From Methanobacteriota archaeon (GTDB lineage: Archaea; Thermoplasmatota; Poseidoniia; Poseidoniales; Poseidoniaceae), in assembly GCA_018645535.1 (NCBI GenBank), contig JABGWN010000167.1, positions 1 through 16,162 on the forward strand: a DNA stretch of 16,162 bases. The letters are read 5' to 3'. The stretch's first letter is position 1, and each line of letters begins with the position of its first letter. Made by a program: the position numbers and the translations under genes. Below the pieces are notes generated by a model. The model had not been told where the DNA came from. It was given only the letters and a program-made list of their open reading frames with translations, and did no database searches. This document shows, piece by piece, positions 1 through 8,049 of this stretch.

Positions 1-993
1 GTCTACGGTGTAGGTGGAGCTGGTTGTAACGCTGTTGGAAGACTTGAATCGGAAGGACTTTTTGAAAATTCATTCGTAACAGGATATGCAATCAATACAG
101 ATGCGCAAGCCTTGCTCATGTCACCATTAGAAAATAAAATCCTCATTGGCAGAACCGCCAGAGGGCGCGGTGCGGGCGGCGATCCAACAAAGGGAGAAGC
201 TGCTGCCCTAGAATCTGAAATGTCACTTCGCACAATCACTACAGATACGCAACTTGCAATTATCGCTGCTGGTATGGGCGGAGGTTCTGGCACGGGTGCA
301 GCGGGCCACATCGCACGATTGGCAAAACAGCAAGGTGCTATGACTATTGCAGTTGTAACCTATCCATTCAACTCCGAGGGGGCTACCCGACGCGAAAATG
401 CAGAGTGGGGTCTTGAAAGACTCCGCGAGCATTGCGATACAATTCTAGTCATTCCAAATGAAAAGTTACTGGAGATAGAAGGTGTCAAGGATCTACCTCT
501 TGCAAGCGCATTCAGGGTTGGCGATGAATTGTTAGTTCGTTCGATTATCGGAGTAACTGAATTGCTTACTCGAGACGGAATGGTCAACCTTGACTTTGAA
601 GATTTGAAATCTGTCATTAATTCTGGCTCTGGTGTTGCTATGATTGGACTTGGCGCTGGCTCAGGGCCCGGAAGAGCTGAAGAAGCAACTCTTGAAGCAC
701 TTCATTCTCCACTTCTTGATCTCGATTTCAGTGATGCGAGAGGTGCGCTCATCAATGTAGTTGGAGGGAATAACCTCACCCTTGGTGAAGCAGAACGCTG
801 TGCACAGATCATAACTGAACGGATTTCACCACATGCTCGAATCATTTGGGGAACTGCAATTGATGAATCACTTGATGATGAGATTCGTGTAATGCTCGTA
901 CTAACTGGTGTCAAGAGTGAACAAATACATGGTTCCTCAGAAAGTCGTCAGCTCAAAGCTCTGCGCAGCAGTACAATCGAATTTGTAAATTGA
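1..993 (+). CDS. ftsZ: Cell division GTPase FtsZ, 5' end outside window
   Basis: FtsZ is a tubulin-like GTPase that polymerises into the division ring at midcell. The frame is open from base 1, so the first ~20 or so residues are missing. Window residues 3-10 hold the GVGGAG nucleotide loop. Residues 91-101 hold the tubulin/FtsZ signature GMGGGSGTGAA. A T7-loop-like segment with NLDF follows (about residues 194-200), carrying the Asp that completes the catalytic site of the next subunit. The FtsZ C-domain pattern continues through GALINVVGG, IIWGTAIDE and VLTGV. The match is to true FtsZ rather than CetZ (NLDF, RAEEA, IDE features). The protein ends only about two dozen residues after the last core strand, so it has a very short linker and tail, ending in a hydrophobic/acidic EFVN. 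Its stop codon abuts the stop of the gene on the other strand. Confidence 0.95.
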   Translation, partial: VYGVGGAGCNAVGRLESEGLFENSFVTGYAINTDAQALLMSPLENKILIGRTARGRGAGGDPTKGEAAALESEMSLRTITTDTQLAIIAAGMGGGSGTGAAGHIARLAKQQGAMTIAVVTYPFNSEGATRRENAEWGLERLREHCDTILVIPNEKLLEIEGVKDLPLASAFRVGDELLVRSIIGVTELLTRDGMVNLDFEDLKSVINSGSGVAMIGLGAGSGPGRAEEATLEALHSPLLDLDFSDARGALINVVGGNNLTLGEAERCAQIITERISPHARIIWGTAIDESLDDEIRVMLVLTGVKSEQIHGSSESRQLKALRSSTIEFVN

Positions 994-1602
994 TTAATCT
1001 TTGATGATTATTATTGCTAGTGCAAGTAATCCAACGGTTGCGAGACCACCGATGGTGTAATCTAATGTGCCGAGAGAATGGTTCTGCGAAGAAGGTTCCA
1101 AATCGCCTGTATAGGCGGTTCCAGGAATTCGAATTGTTGTTCCATTCCACGCATCACCAGTACTCTGCCCGTTTCCATTAACTGCATTGGCGTTGATTGT
1201 AAGATCTGCATATGTACTATTGTCACTAGGACTGATGTAGGTGAAATTCCACGAACGTACTTGATTTCCCAACATAGTATGTGTCCAACCATCCTCAACT
1301 TTTTGAACATGCCCGAGGCTCTCATTGAACTGGATATCCCCTTTCGAAACCTCTAATCTAAACCCGCCAACCTCTTCTCCCACAGAAATACTCACCTTTG
1401 ATGACCTGACTTCAAGTGAAAAATTGTAGGAAGTATTCGATTCAAATTGTGATGGGAGGCCAAGAAGGATGAGTTCCGTTGATGTATCTTGAGAACCATG
1501 GCAAATACAACCATCACCAGCAATTCCTCCAATTCCTTGTGGAGCAGAACTCGCCCAAGGCACAAGGAGAACGAGAGCAATGAGGAATGGTAATTTTTTC
1601 AT
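994..1602 (-). CDS. Secreted, membrane-anchored choice-of-anchor-V (Reeler-like) domain protein
   Basis: Starting at the ATG at 1602 gives 202 residues with a classic signal peptide: MKK, a hydrophobic stretch at residues 4-17, and a likely cut after the SSA near residue 20. A GTG at 1623 would add seven residues; the ATG is preferred because GAGG lies six bases upstream and the signal peptide then begins properly. After the signal comes GDGCICH (Cys32, Cys34, His35), then a beta-rich domain with SYNFSLEV, a GGFRLEV strand, and NAVNGNGQ-GDAWN. This order resembles bacterial choice-of-anchor V domains, which start with a CxxCH-like motif right after the signal peptide. There are several N-x-S/T sites. 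A hydrophobic helix at about 181-199 followed by a short KD end would anchor it in the membrane, facing outward. Its ligand is unknown. Family assignment is by motif memory and is moderately sure. Confidence 0.75.
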   Translation of the reverse strand: MKKLPFLIALVLLVPWASSAPQGIGGIAGDGCICHGSQDTSTELILLGLPSQFESNTSYNFSLEVRSSKVSISVGEEVGGFRLEVSKGDIQFNESLGHVQKVEDGWTHTMLGNQVRSWNFTYISPSDNSTYADLTINANAVNGNGQSTGDAWNGTTIRIPGTAYTGDLEPSSQNHSLGTLDYTIGGLATVGLLALAIIIIKD

Positions 1603-1708
1603 CTCGTCCCTCAAGTAATCCACTCAGCACACTGTTTTGAACCTTTCAGGCATGGCACAGTAGAAACAACAGTTCAAAAGGGAATGGCACAAAATACAAT
1701 TTGATAAC

Positions 1709-2215
1709 ATGGATTTCAACTCAGACTCAATCACGCCAGACTTCGATGCAGATGACATCAATATCTTCGAAGAACTTTCTTCAAGCAACTCTTATTCTCA
1801 AACAGAAAGGAATCCACTTCAACAAATTCTACTGGAAGAAGAAGAAGAAGTCAACGAATCAATTGCCTTCGACTCTGACGTGATAGCAGATCTTCTACAA
1901 GTTCTTGCGCACCATGCTATCGTCAAGAGCTCGGGAGACCCTGCAAATGTTCTTCCTGCCGTAGCGAATGATGTTGATATTAACTCCGCACGAGTCACTT
2001 CCCAAGAAGATGAATTCAGATTATCTCTCCTTGTAGAACTACAAGACCTCCAAAAAATCCGTCCTTGTGTAAGAGTTCGTCAACAGAACGGCTCATTGAG
2101 TATCGTTGAAGAAGAAGAAAAAGTGCCAAAACAATGGCTACCACTCTACAAGATGCTCCACCAAGCACTTAGTAGTGCGATAGATTCTCTGAAGGCGACT
2201 GCACAAATCGCATGA
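1709..2215 (+). CDS. Acidic protein of unknown function
   Basis: This is a 168-residue protein I do not recognise. The first ~55 residues are strongly acidic and Ser/Asp-rich and probably disordered, with a run of five Glu (about residues 43-47) encoded by an in-frame GAA repeat. The rest looks alpha-helical: an Ile/Leu-rich helix around 58-71 (DVIADLLQVLAHHAIV), a second predicted helix around 102-115, a short acidic EEEEK segment, and a C-terminal helix (WLPLYKMLHQAL). No signal peptide or membrane segment is visible. It stands alone on the plus strand, divergent from the secreted protein gene and tail-to-tail with the OsmC gene. No clear Shine-Dalgarno sequence precedes the ATG, so the transcript may be leaderless. 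Coding potential is supported by length, even codon use and exact fit between its neighbours. Confidence 0.75.
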   Translation: MDFNSDSITPDFDADDINIFEELSSSNSYSQTERNPLQQILLEEEEEVNESIAFDSDVIADLLQVLAHHAIVKSSGDPANVLPAVANDVDINSARVTSQEDEFRLSLLVELQDLQKIRPCVRVRQQNGSLSIVEEEEKVPKQWLPLYKMLHQALSSAIDSLKATAQIA

Positions 2216-2596
2216 TCAGTGAAGAATCAAATCCCAAGTGATATCGACCTTTTCGTTGATTGTGTTTGAGACCGAGCAATACTTTTCATGAGATTTTTCA
2301 ATTGTTCTTCGAACGAGCTTTTCCGGAACGTCGCCTTCAACATTGTATACAAAATGCATCTTTGTGAAAGAACGGGGTTGCTCCTCTCTCCGTTCTGAAT
2401 CCATGTCAATCCAGACTCTGCCGAATTCACGGCTTTTTAGTCCTTTAACAACATCGACGATTGAACATGCAGCCACCATTTGAAGAAGAATCTGAACTGG
2501 ATTTGGTCCATCTTCCCAATCCACATCAATGGCTTGTTTGTGTTGATTTTCACACCTTAATTTGGTGCCTCCGGCCCAATATACGCTGCCTCTCAT
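2216..2596 (-). CDS. OsmC/Ohr-family protein (putative peroxidase)
   Basis: A 126-residue protein of the OsmC fold, whose members reduce organic hydroperoxides with a pair of cysteines. Both expected cysteines are present: Cys44 in the VAAC segment, preceded by the family pattern GPNPVQILLQM, and Cys107 in HEKYC followed by SVSNTI. The first ~25 residues form the usual N-terminal beta hairpin. The short length and the GLKSREFGRV region resemble the YhfA-like branch more than the longer Ohr proteins. It has no signal peptide, so it should act in the cytoplasm. It is divergent from icd with only 49 bases between the two start codons, and no strong ribosome binding site is visible. The substrate cannot be told from the sequence. 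Confidence 0.88.
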   Translation of the reverse strand: MRGSVYWAGGTKLRCENQHKQAIDVDWEDGPNPVQILLQMVAACSIVDVVKGLKSREFGRVWIDMDSERREEQPRSFTKMHFVYNVEGDVPEKLVRRTIEKSHEKYCSVSNTINEKVDITWDLILH

Positions 2597-2645
2597 AGAA
2601 ACTACCGCGTCGGTTGGTTCTTGAAGTGGTTATTGGTGGGACGTT

Positions 2646-3881
2646 ATGAGAACTATGAGCGGAACACCTATTGTCATGAAAGATGGTAAACTACACATCC
2701 CTGACCACCCAATTATTCACTACATTGAAGGAGACGGAATCGGCGTTGATATTACACCTGTAATGAAGGCAGTCGTAGATGCTTCAATCAACAAAGCATA
2801 CAATGGCACAAGATCTATTGCTTGGAATGAAGTACTTGCCGGAGAAAAAGCATTCAATGCAACTGGAGAATGGTTGCCAGAAGCAACCCTTGACGCCATG
2901 CGAACTGGATTAGTTTCAATCAAAGGACCTCTAACAACGCCTGTCGGTGGAGGTATTCGTTCACTCAATGTTGCTCTTCGACAGAAGCTCGATTTGTTTG
3001 CTTGCGTACGACCAGTTCGCTGGTATGAAGGAACACCATCACCTGTGAAGTCCCCTGGTGATGTAGATATGATCATCTTCCGTGAAAACAGTGAAGATGT
3101 CTATGCTGGAATCGAATGGGAAGCTGGCTCCGAGGGCGTTAAGAAACTCATTGACTTCCTGACAAATGAAATGGGCGTCGATAAAATCCGATTCCCAAAC
3201 ACTTCAGGTATCGGCATTAAGCCAATCAGTCAGGAAGGAACATATCGTATCGTTCGAGCAGCATATCAATACGCAATTGACAACGACGAAGACAGTGTCA
3301 CACTCGTTCACAAAGGAAACATCATGAAATTCACAGAGGGTGGTTTCAGAGATTGGGGATACCAACTTGCAAAGGAAGAGTTTGGAGCAGTGGAACTCGA
3401 TGGGGGCCCATGGTGCTCAATGACCAATCCAATTACTGGAAATGACATCATAATCAAGGATGTTATCGCCGATGCAATGCTCCAACAAATTATCACACGG
3501 CCTGCTGAATATGGCGTTCTTGCAACTATGAACCTCAATGGAGATTACATCTCGGATGCTTTGGCTGCTCAAGTCGGCGGTATTGGAATCGCTCCTGGGG
3601 CAAACATCAACTACGATACTGGAATCTCTATCTTTGAAGCAACACACGGAACTGCTCCAAAGTATGCTGGACAAAACAAAGTCAACCCAGGATCCCTTAT
3701 TCTCTCGGCAGAAATGATGCTCCGACACATGGGCTGGGCAGAAGCTGCTGACCTTATCGTCAAGGGAATGGAAGGCGCAATCAGTGCAAAGACGGTGACC
3801 TATGACTTCGAGAGACTCATGGACGATGCAACATTGATGTCTTGTTCAGCGTTTGGTGATGCTCTTATCGCCCACATGTGA
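2646..3881 (+). CDS. icd: NADP-dependent isocitrate dehydrogenase
   Basis: The enzyme converts isocitrate to 2-oxoglutarate in the TCA cycle and makes NADPH. The 411-residue sequence follows the E. coli-type enzyme along its whole length. Substrate-binding residues are Ser106 and Asn108 to Arg112 in RSLNVALR; Ser106 matches the serine that IDH kinase phosphorylates in E. coli. Tyr153 (EDVYAGIEW) and Lys223 (HKGNIMKF) are the catalytic pair. HGTAPKYAGQ with Lys339-Tyr340, followed by KVNPGS and later TYDFERLMD, is the NADP-specific signature; NAD enzymes carry Asp-Ile at the first pair. The start at 2646 has GGTGGG six bases upstream; a second ATG at 2655 is possible. The stop overlaps the start of the methyltransferase gene. 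Its closeness to bacterial Icd suggests an old transfer into this lineage, which is inference. Confidence 0.97.
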   Translation: MRTMSGTPIVMKDGKLHIPDHPIIHYIEGDGIGVDITPVMKAVVDASINKAYNGTRSIAWNEVLAGEKAFNATGEWLPEATLDAMRTGLVSIKGPLTTPVGGGIRSLNVALRQKLDLFACVRPVRWYEGTPSPVKSPGDVDMIIFRENSEDVYAGIEWEAGSEGVKKLIDFLTNEMGVDKIRFPNTSGIGIKPISQEGTYRIVRAAYQYAIDNDEDSVTLVHKGNIMKFTEGGFRDWGYQLAKEEFGAVELDGGPWCSMTNPITGNDIIIKDVIADAMLQQIITRPAEYGVLATMNLNGDYISDALAAQVGGIGIAPGANINYDTGISIFEATHGTAPKYAGQNKVNPGSLILSAEMMLRHMGWAEAADLIVKGMEGAISAKTVTYDFERLMDDATLMSCSAFGDALIAHM

Positions 3882-4546
3882 AGTTGAATCACATGGATGA
3901 AGTTCGTAGACAATTACGTTCCTTTTCAGATGCAGCTGCTACTGAAGGGAAATTCCTTGATTGGTTCGAACGATTGTATGATCATGCAGATAGCAACCCA
4001 GCATGGATTCCTTGGTCAAAAGGTGAACCTCACCCACTGCTTATCGATTGGATGAAGAAAACGAATTTATCACCGGGAACTGCCCTTGTTGTCGGCTGTG
4101 GCCTTGGCGAGGATGCGATGTATTTGGCGGAACTCGGATGGAATGTAACGGCATTCGATATTGCCCCTACCGCTGTCCAATGGGCGTCTGAGCGTTATCC
4201 ACACGAACGTATTGATTGGGTGGTTGGCGATCTTTTACACCCAAATAAAGAATGGGAAAAGGCGTTTGATTTGGTTGTTGAAGTACATATCCTTCAAGCA
4301 ATACCTGAGGAGTTTAGAATACCTGCATCGAGAAATCTGTCCCCTCTTGTTTCATCTGCAGGACAACTTGTCTGCATTGGCCGTCTTTGTATTGACGATT
4401 CAATTGAACAAGATGGCCCCCCTTGGCCTCTTACAAAGAAATTTATTTCTTCGGTTGGAAATGATTTGAAATCAATTGATTTTACACCTATTCAGTTTGA
4501 AGGTGAAGAAACCGTACGATACAGAGCGGTTTGGGAAGACGAATAG
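3878..4546 (+). CDS. TPMT-like class I SAM-dependent methyltransferase
   Basis: A 222-residue cytoplasmic methyltransferase of the Rossmann type. Motif I is VVGCGLGEDA (residues 71-80), motif II has the acidic end of strand two in TAFDIAP (91-97), motif III is GDLL (117-120), and DLVVEVHILQAIP (131-143) fits the post-III/IV region. The upstream segment with PAWIPWSKGEPHP recalls thiopurine methyltransferase-like proteins, where a Trp-containing N-terminal cap precedes motif I. The GTG at 3878 overlaps the icd stop in a GTGA, pointing to coupled translation; an ATG at 3893 would give a protein shorter by five residues. The substrate is not known. Small-molecule thiol, selenium or tellurium compounds are methylated by relatives, but nothing here shows which applies. 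Confidence 0.85.
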   Translation: MKLNHMDEVRRQLRSFSDAAATEGKFLDWFERLYDHADSNPAWIPWSKGEPHPLLIDWMKKTNLSPGTALVVGCGLGEDAMYLAELGWNVTAFDIAPTAVQWASERYPHERIDWVVGDLLHPNKEWEKAFDLVVEVHILQAIPEEFRIPASRNLSPLVSSAGQLVCIGRLCIDDSIEQDGPPWPLTKKFISSVGNDLKSIDFTPIQFEGEETVRYRAVWEDE

Positions 4547-4548
4547 CT

Positions 4549-7500
4549 TCACGAACGTAGCCAAGGCGATAACGTACGGCTATTCTTTGCAATTCCAAAT
4601 CCGAATCGTTCTTCGAATGCTCTTGCAACGACTGTGAAATCTCCATCATGAGTTGCGACGATGATTGCACCAACATTGTCGATTGGACGTCCTGAAAGGA
4701 CTGCTGCATATTGCATAATCATTCGATCTGGTTGCTCTGGATAGATCTTTCTTCCATTCAAATCAGTTCTATGTGTCTCGCCATAGAATTCTTTCATCTT
4801 TGTGAGCTCATCATAAATCTCTTCATGCTCAATAAGGAAAGTGCTCATGCCATTGCTCAATTCCTCATCACTGGACTCTGTTTCGAATTCGTCATTTGAA
4901 CCGTTCCATGTTGAAAACTCTCCAATCAAGTCTTCGACCATCTTTTCGATGATTTCTGAAGTAAGGGTTGAATCCAATGTTTCGGATTCAATGAATGAAT
5001 TATCGAAACGTTTCCTGACATCTCCCATAGAACGGGCAATGTTTCGAATCTCCCCTCGAACGACTTCAGGGAGCCACAAATCGACTCTTTCATTTTGTGC
5101 TAGATGAAGAAGATATCGAGCAAAATGAGATCGTTGGTCTATTGAATCCTCGAAATGATTCGAACGGTTGAGTTTTTCTTGTATGCGCTGATACAGTGCA
5201 TCGATGACAATATTTGTATCGACCAAAACAAGAGGCTTGAGTGGTAGATTACGCAAGTATCGACGATCAGAAGTTTTGATGTTTGCTTGATGTCTTCTGA
5301 AGAGCATCAGTTCGAGATTAGCAAAAGAGTTGTTCTTCGTTGGGAAGCGCCCTGATAATTGGGCACGTTCTAAGATTCGCAAAGCATCAAGTGGAGACGT
5401 TTCACTGGCTTGATCGGCCAATGTATGTATCTCCATCGGATCGGGTGAACGCATGAGCATAATGTCACGATATCGTCGATCAAATGACTTTGAACTCTGC
5501 GTTCTTCGATTTCTTTGAAGTGCGTTTGTTGCAGCAAGGATCCTTCCTGTAAACGGCTCACTTGGAAGCGGCTTGGGGTGTTCTTCAGGATAAGAATGAA
5601 GCAAATCGAGTTCATCTTCTTTGAAGATTGTACGAGTGCGGGTACGAGTCCCTTCCTCTGTTTCTTCCGTCGTGATTTCAGTTGTCTTAACGAAATTCTT
5701 GAGCATTGATGTTGCTTTTTCAGTTTCTTGAATCGAAGCCTGGTGTGATACGTCAAGATAGAGTTGGAACCGCTTTGTAATTGCTGCTCTCAAATTCGGA
5801 TGATTGGAAAGAAGTTGCTTTGCCTCGCCCCATTTCCTGTCAAAGGCTAGGTGAATCAACGCCTTCCTGTATAACATAATTTCTTCATCATAATCAAATT
5901 TCTTAGAATCAGCAGCTCGCTTGAAAAGCCGAGCCGCACTCAAATTGTTTCCGAGAGAGGCTTGAAGCGTTGCTTGGGAGAGAAGAGCCCAGATAGAACG
6001 CTGATGTGCGCTTTGATACCATTGAACAAGCCCTTCAATACCGAGATCGAACTCATACATCAGTTGACGGACTCCGTCAATAATTGTGAATGGAGCATCA
6101 TCCTGCTGTAGAACGATTTCTAATAGCGAAGTTACTGCAGTCATATCTTCTCCATTTTCCAATGCTAAACGAGCATTGTTCAATCGGAGTTTGGAAATGA
6201 TTGTTGAGAGAAGTGCTTTGGCAAGTGGCGTAGTTTCTGTCTCAGCGAGAGCTTCTGCAAGGTTTCCTAGTTGCGTTTCGTCGACTAAGTGCGAGCCTCC
6301 CGAAGAAAGTGCCTTAACAATTTGATTCATTGCCTTGAGGCCGTTCTTACCCAAAGACATGCCCAATTCAACATTACTTACTGATTTGTCAATTCGGCCC
6401 TCAAGAAGAAGGAGAAGTTTATGCTCATCTTCCTTCATCTGTTCAGGTAATTCAGAACTGTGAATGTTTTGCAAGGCTTCTTTTCTTGCATCTCGTGCCT
6501 GCTTCCAAATTTCTTCAGGATGAGATGCGGAAAGTAGGTGGCCAACAAGAAGGGTTTCATATGGATGGGAAAGAATTGCAAGTGGGTCGCCAAGAAGCAT
6601 CTCACAAAGGTTGTTCAGATCCATCGACTGGAGGAACACGTGAACTGAAATAGCCTGTGATTCTTGCCACCCTTCTCCATTCATGTTCTTGAGAAGAACA
6701 AGAGATTGTGAACGCAGCTCAAGAGGGACTCGCTCCTCTCTTCCAATTGAAATGAGCCCGCCTTCGTCGATGTTTTCGATATTCTTAGCAAGCCAATTAT
6801 ACGCATCAGCGTTGTCAAGTTCCACCAAGAGAGGAAGTAATTCTGAAGCATCCGATTCTTGCTCCAAGTTAATGCTTTCAATGACATTCAAAGCATCCTC
6901 TTTTCGATTTGATGATACGTAAGATTGCAACATCTTCCATCGCACTGCTCCTACGCGCTGGGTCGAAGCTTGCTGTTCTAGAAGAATCGAAAGACCTGAT
7001 TCGAGTTGTTCGGTTGATGGATTCATTTCATTGATTGGTCCATTTCTCCAAGCCGCCTCTAAGATCGCATTGCCCAATTCATCATCATCTTGCTTTAGGA
7101 GTTCATCATCCCACTCCATTGTGCCATTTGTCAATTCATAGAGGAGTTGGTAGCGGTCACTTTGAATGCTTTCAATTCCATGAGTTCTCTCAAAAATCGA
7201 GTCAATGTTTTCGTTTGTATTCATTGCAATGAGGAGAGAAATGAGGGAAAGGTCATTTTCTAATTCCAGTAGAATTTGATCGGCTTTGGGCCATCGCCCA
7301 GAGGAAAGGCGTTTGATTAATCGCTTCATAGCGACCAATTCTTCAGCAGAAAAACTTGACTCTGATACAGATTTAAAAACGTCAAGACAAGAAGAAATAC
7401 TGTATGGATTGATTGAAGCAGCGGACAGTTCTATTCCCGCTTTAACGTCAGATTTTACCTCAACAACTGGGCAGGCTGAGAATTGACCAAACAAATCACA

Positions 7501-7929
7501 TCGTTTTGCCATTTCGTGCCATACTGGGTGTACGCCTTGTTCTAGGCACGTATTTCTCAACTCCTTTTCCAAGTCGCCGCTATCCTCCTCGGACCATTGA
7601 TCCACATGAAGGAGTTTGTTTACCGAGATCAAAGCGAAGCGAAGAGCAGGAGATTCCGAATCCATTGCAGCAATTTCTTCTGGAGTTGCAATCGTTGCTT
7701 GCTGTTTACCTCTGCGACGCCCTCGCCTGAATCTTGGAGAGGTCGAAATGGTCTCTCCCTCTTCATCCTGACCGGGAAGTTCTGTCTCCAGAACTGCTAA
7801 TTTAACTAAATCTTTCCAAGGTTTTTCGAGAAGGGTAAACTCTGGGCATTTTCCCACAGTACTGAGGCGTCGCGACTTAATTGTCCTGAATCCTGCTTCA
7901 AGACAAGCCGCGAGATATGTTTCCTGCAT
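4549..7929 (-). CDS. Giant helical-repeat protein with C-terminal PIN nuclease domain
   Basis: This 1126-residue protein is the largest gene here. Residues 1-50 are a small domain I do not recognise. A basic, Arg-rich linker follows (RFRRGRRRGK, 66-75). From about 85 to 740 the sequence is almost all amphipathic helix with alternating Leu/Ala patterns; around 640-720 the repeats look TPR-like (LLSQATLQASLGN-AARLFKRA). A Thr/Glu/Arg linker spans about 740-765. The end, from ~898, is a PIN domain: Asp904 in LVDTN, Glu955 and Glu960 in PEVVRGE, Asp1068 in PDRM, and Asp1095/Asp1097 in THDGDF. All metal-binding acids of PIN ribonucleases appear present. The PIN domain has a long acidic insertion of about 100 residues between its second and third acid. 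The start has a G-rich stretch (TTGGGGGCGC) upstream. The inferred role is RNA cleavage guided by a protein-binding scaffold. No antitoxin-like gene adjoins it. Confidence 0.85.
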   Translation of the reverse strand: MQETYLAACLEAGFRTIKSRRLSTVGKCPEFTLLEKPWKDLVKLAVLETELPGQDEEGETISTSPRFRRGRRRGKQQATIATPEEIAAMDSESPALRFALISVNKLLHVDQWSEEDSGDLEKELRNTCLEQGVHPVWHEMAKRCDLFGQFSACPVVEVKSDVKAGIELSAASINPYSISSCLDVFKSVSESSFSAEELVAMKRLIKRLSSGRWPKADQILLELENDLSLISLLIAMNTNENIDSIFERTHGIESIQSDRYQLLYELTNGTMEWDDELLKQDDDELGNAILEAAWRNGPINEMNPSTEQLESGLSILLEQQASTQRVGAVRWKMLQSYVSSNRKEDALNVIESINLEQESDASELLPLLVELDNADAYNWLAKNIENIDEGGLISIGREERVPLELRSQSLVLLKNMNGEGWQESQAISVHVFLQSMDLNNLCEMLLGDPLAILSHPYETLLVGHLLSASHPEEIWKQARDARKEALQNIHSSELPEQMKEDEHKLLLLLEGRIDKSVSNVELGMSLGKNGLKAMNQIVKALSSGGSHLVDETQLGNLAEALAETETTPLAKALLSTIISKLRLNNARLALENGEDMTAVTSLLEIVLQQDDAPFTIIDGVRQLMYEFDLGIEGLVQWYQSAHQRSIWALLSQATLQASLGNNLSAARLFKRAADSKKFDYDEEIMLYRKALIHLAFDRKWGEAKQLLSNHPNLRAAITKRFQLYLDVSHQASIQETEKATSMLKNFVKTTEITTEETEEGTRTRTRTIFKEDELDLLHSYPEEHPKPLPSEPFTGRILAATNALQRNRRTQSSKSFDRRYRDIMLMRSPDPMEIHTLADQASETSPLDALRILERAQLSGRFPTKNNSFANLELMLFRRHQANIKTSDRRYLRNLPLKPLVLVDTNIVIDALYQRIQEKLNRSNHFEDSIDQRSHFARYLLHLAQNERVDLWLPEVVRGEIRNIARSMGDVRKRFDNSFIESETLDSTLTSEIIEKMVEDLIGEFSTWNGSNDEFETESSDEELSNGMSTFLIEHEEIYDELTKMKEFYGETHRTDLNGRKIYPEQPDRMIMQYAAVLSGRPIDNVGAIIVATHDGDFTVVARAFEERFGFGIAKNSRTLSPWLRS

Positions 7930-7987
7930 TGCGCCCCCAACCTATCGCTTGAGACAGAGACTTTCAACTCACCGACGGTATCATTTC

Positions 7988-7996
7988 GATATATTG
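7988..7996 (+). promoter_or_regulatory. Possible TATA box for the 8050 gene
   Basis: The AT-rich gatatattg lies in the 120-base gap between two divergent genes. An archaeal TATA box is centred about 26 bases before the transcription start, which would put the start near 8018 and leave a ~30-base leader containing the strong ribosome binding site. The placement is consistent but unproven. Confidence 0.35.
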
Positions 7997-8036
7997 AAGA
8001 GAAACTGATTCAAGATAGCATCTCATGGGATGCACT

Positions 8037-8043
8037 GAGGAGG
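8037..8043 (+). promoter_or_regulatory. Strong Shine-Dalgarno site (GAGGAGG)
   Basis: GAGGAGG sits six bases before the ATG at 8050 and is the best ribosome binding site in the window. It fixes the start of the membrane protein gene. Most other genes here have weaker sites, so this one may be translated efficiently. Confidence 0.75.
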
Positions 8044-8049
8044 AAGGGA

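Noticed and set aside
1498..1509. CICH motif as a c-type haem attachment site
   Set aside because: Attachment normally needs two residues between the cysteines (CxxCH); only one is present.
4841..5107. Open frames on the opposite strand inside the large PIN gene (also at 5370-5756, 6086-6325, 6683-6922)
   Set aside because: They are shadows of a long real gene; their translations have skewed composition (Ser/Arg/Leu-rich), no domains and no ribosome binding sites.
4549..5240. PIN domain as the toxin of a toxin-antitoxin pair
   Set aside because: It is part of a single 1126-residue protein and neither neighbour looks like an antitoxin.
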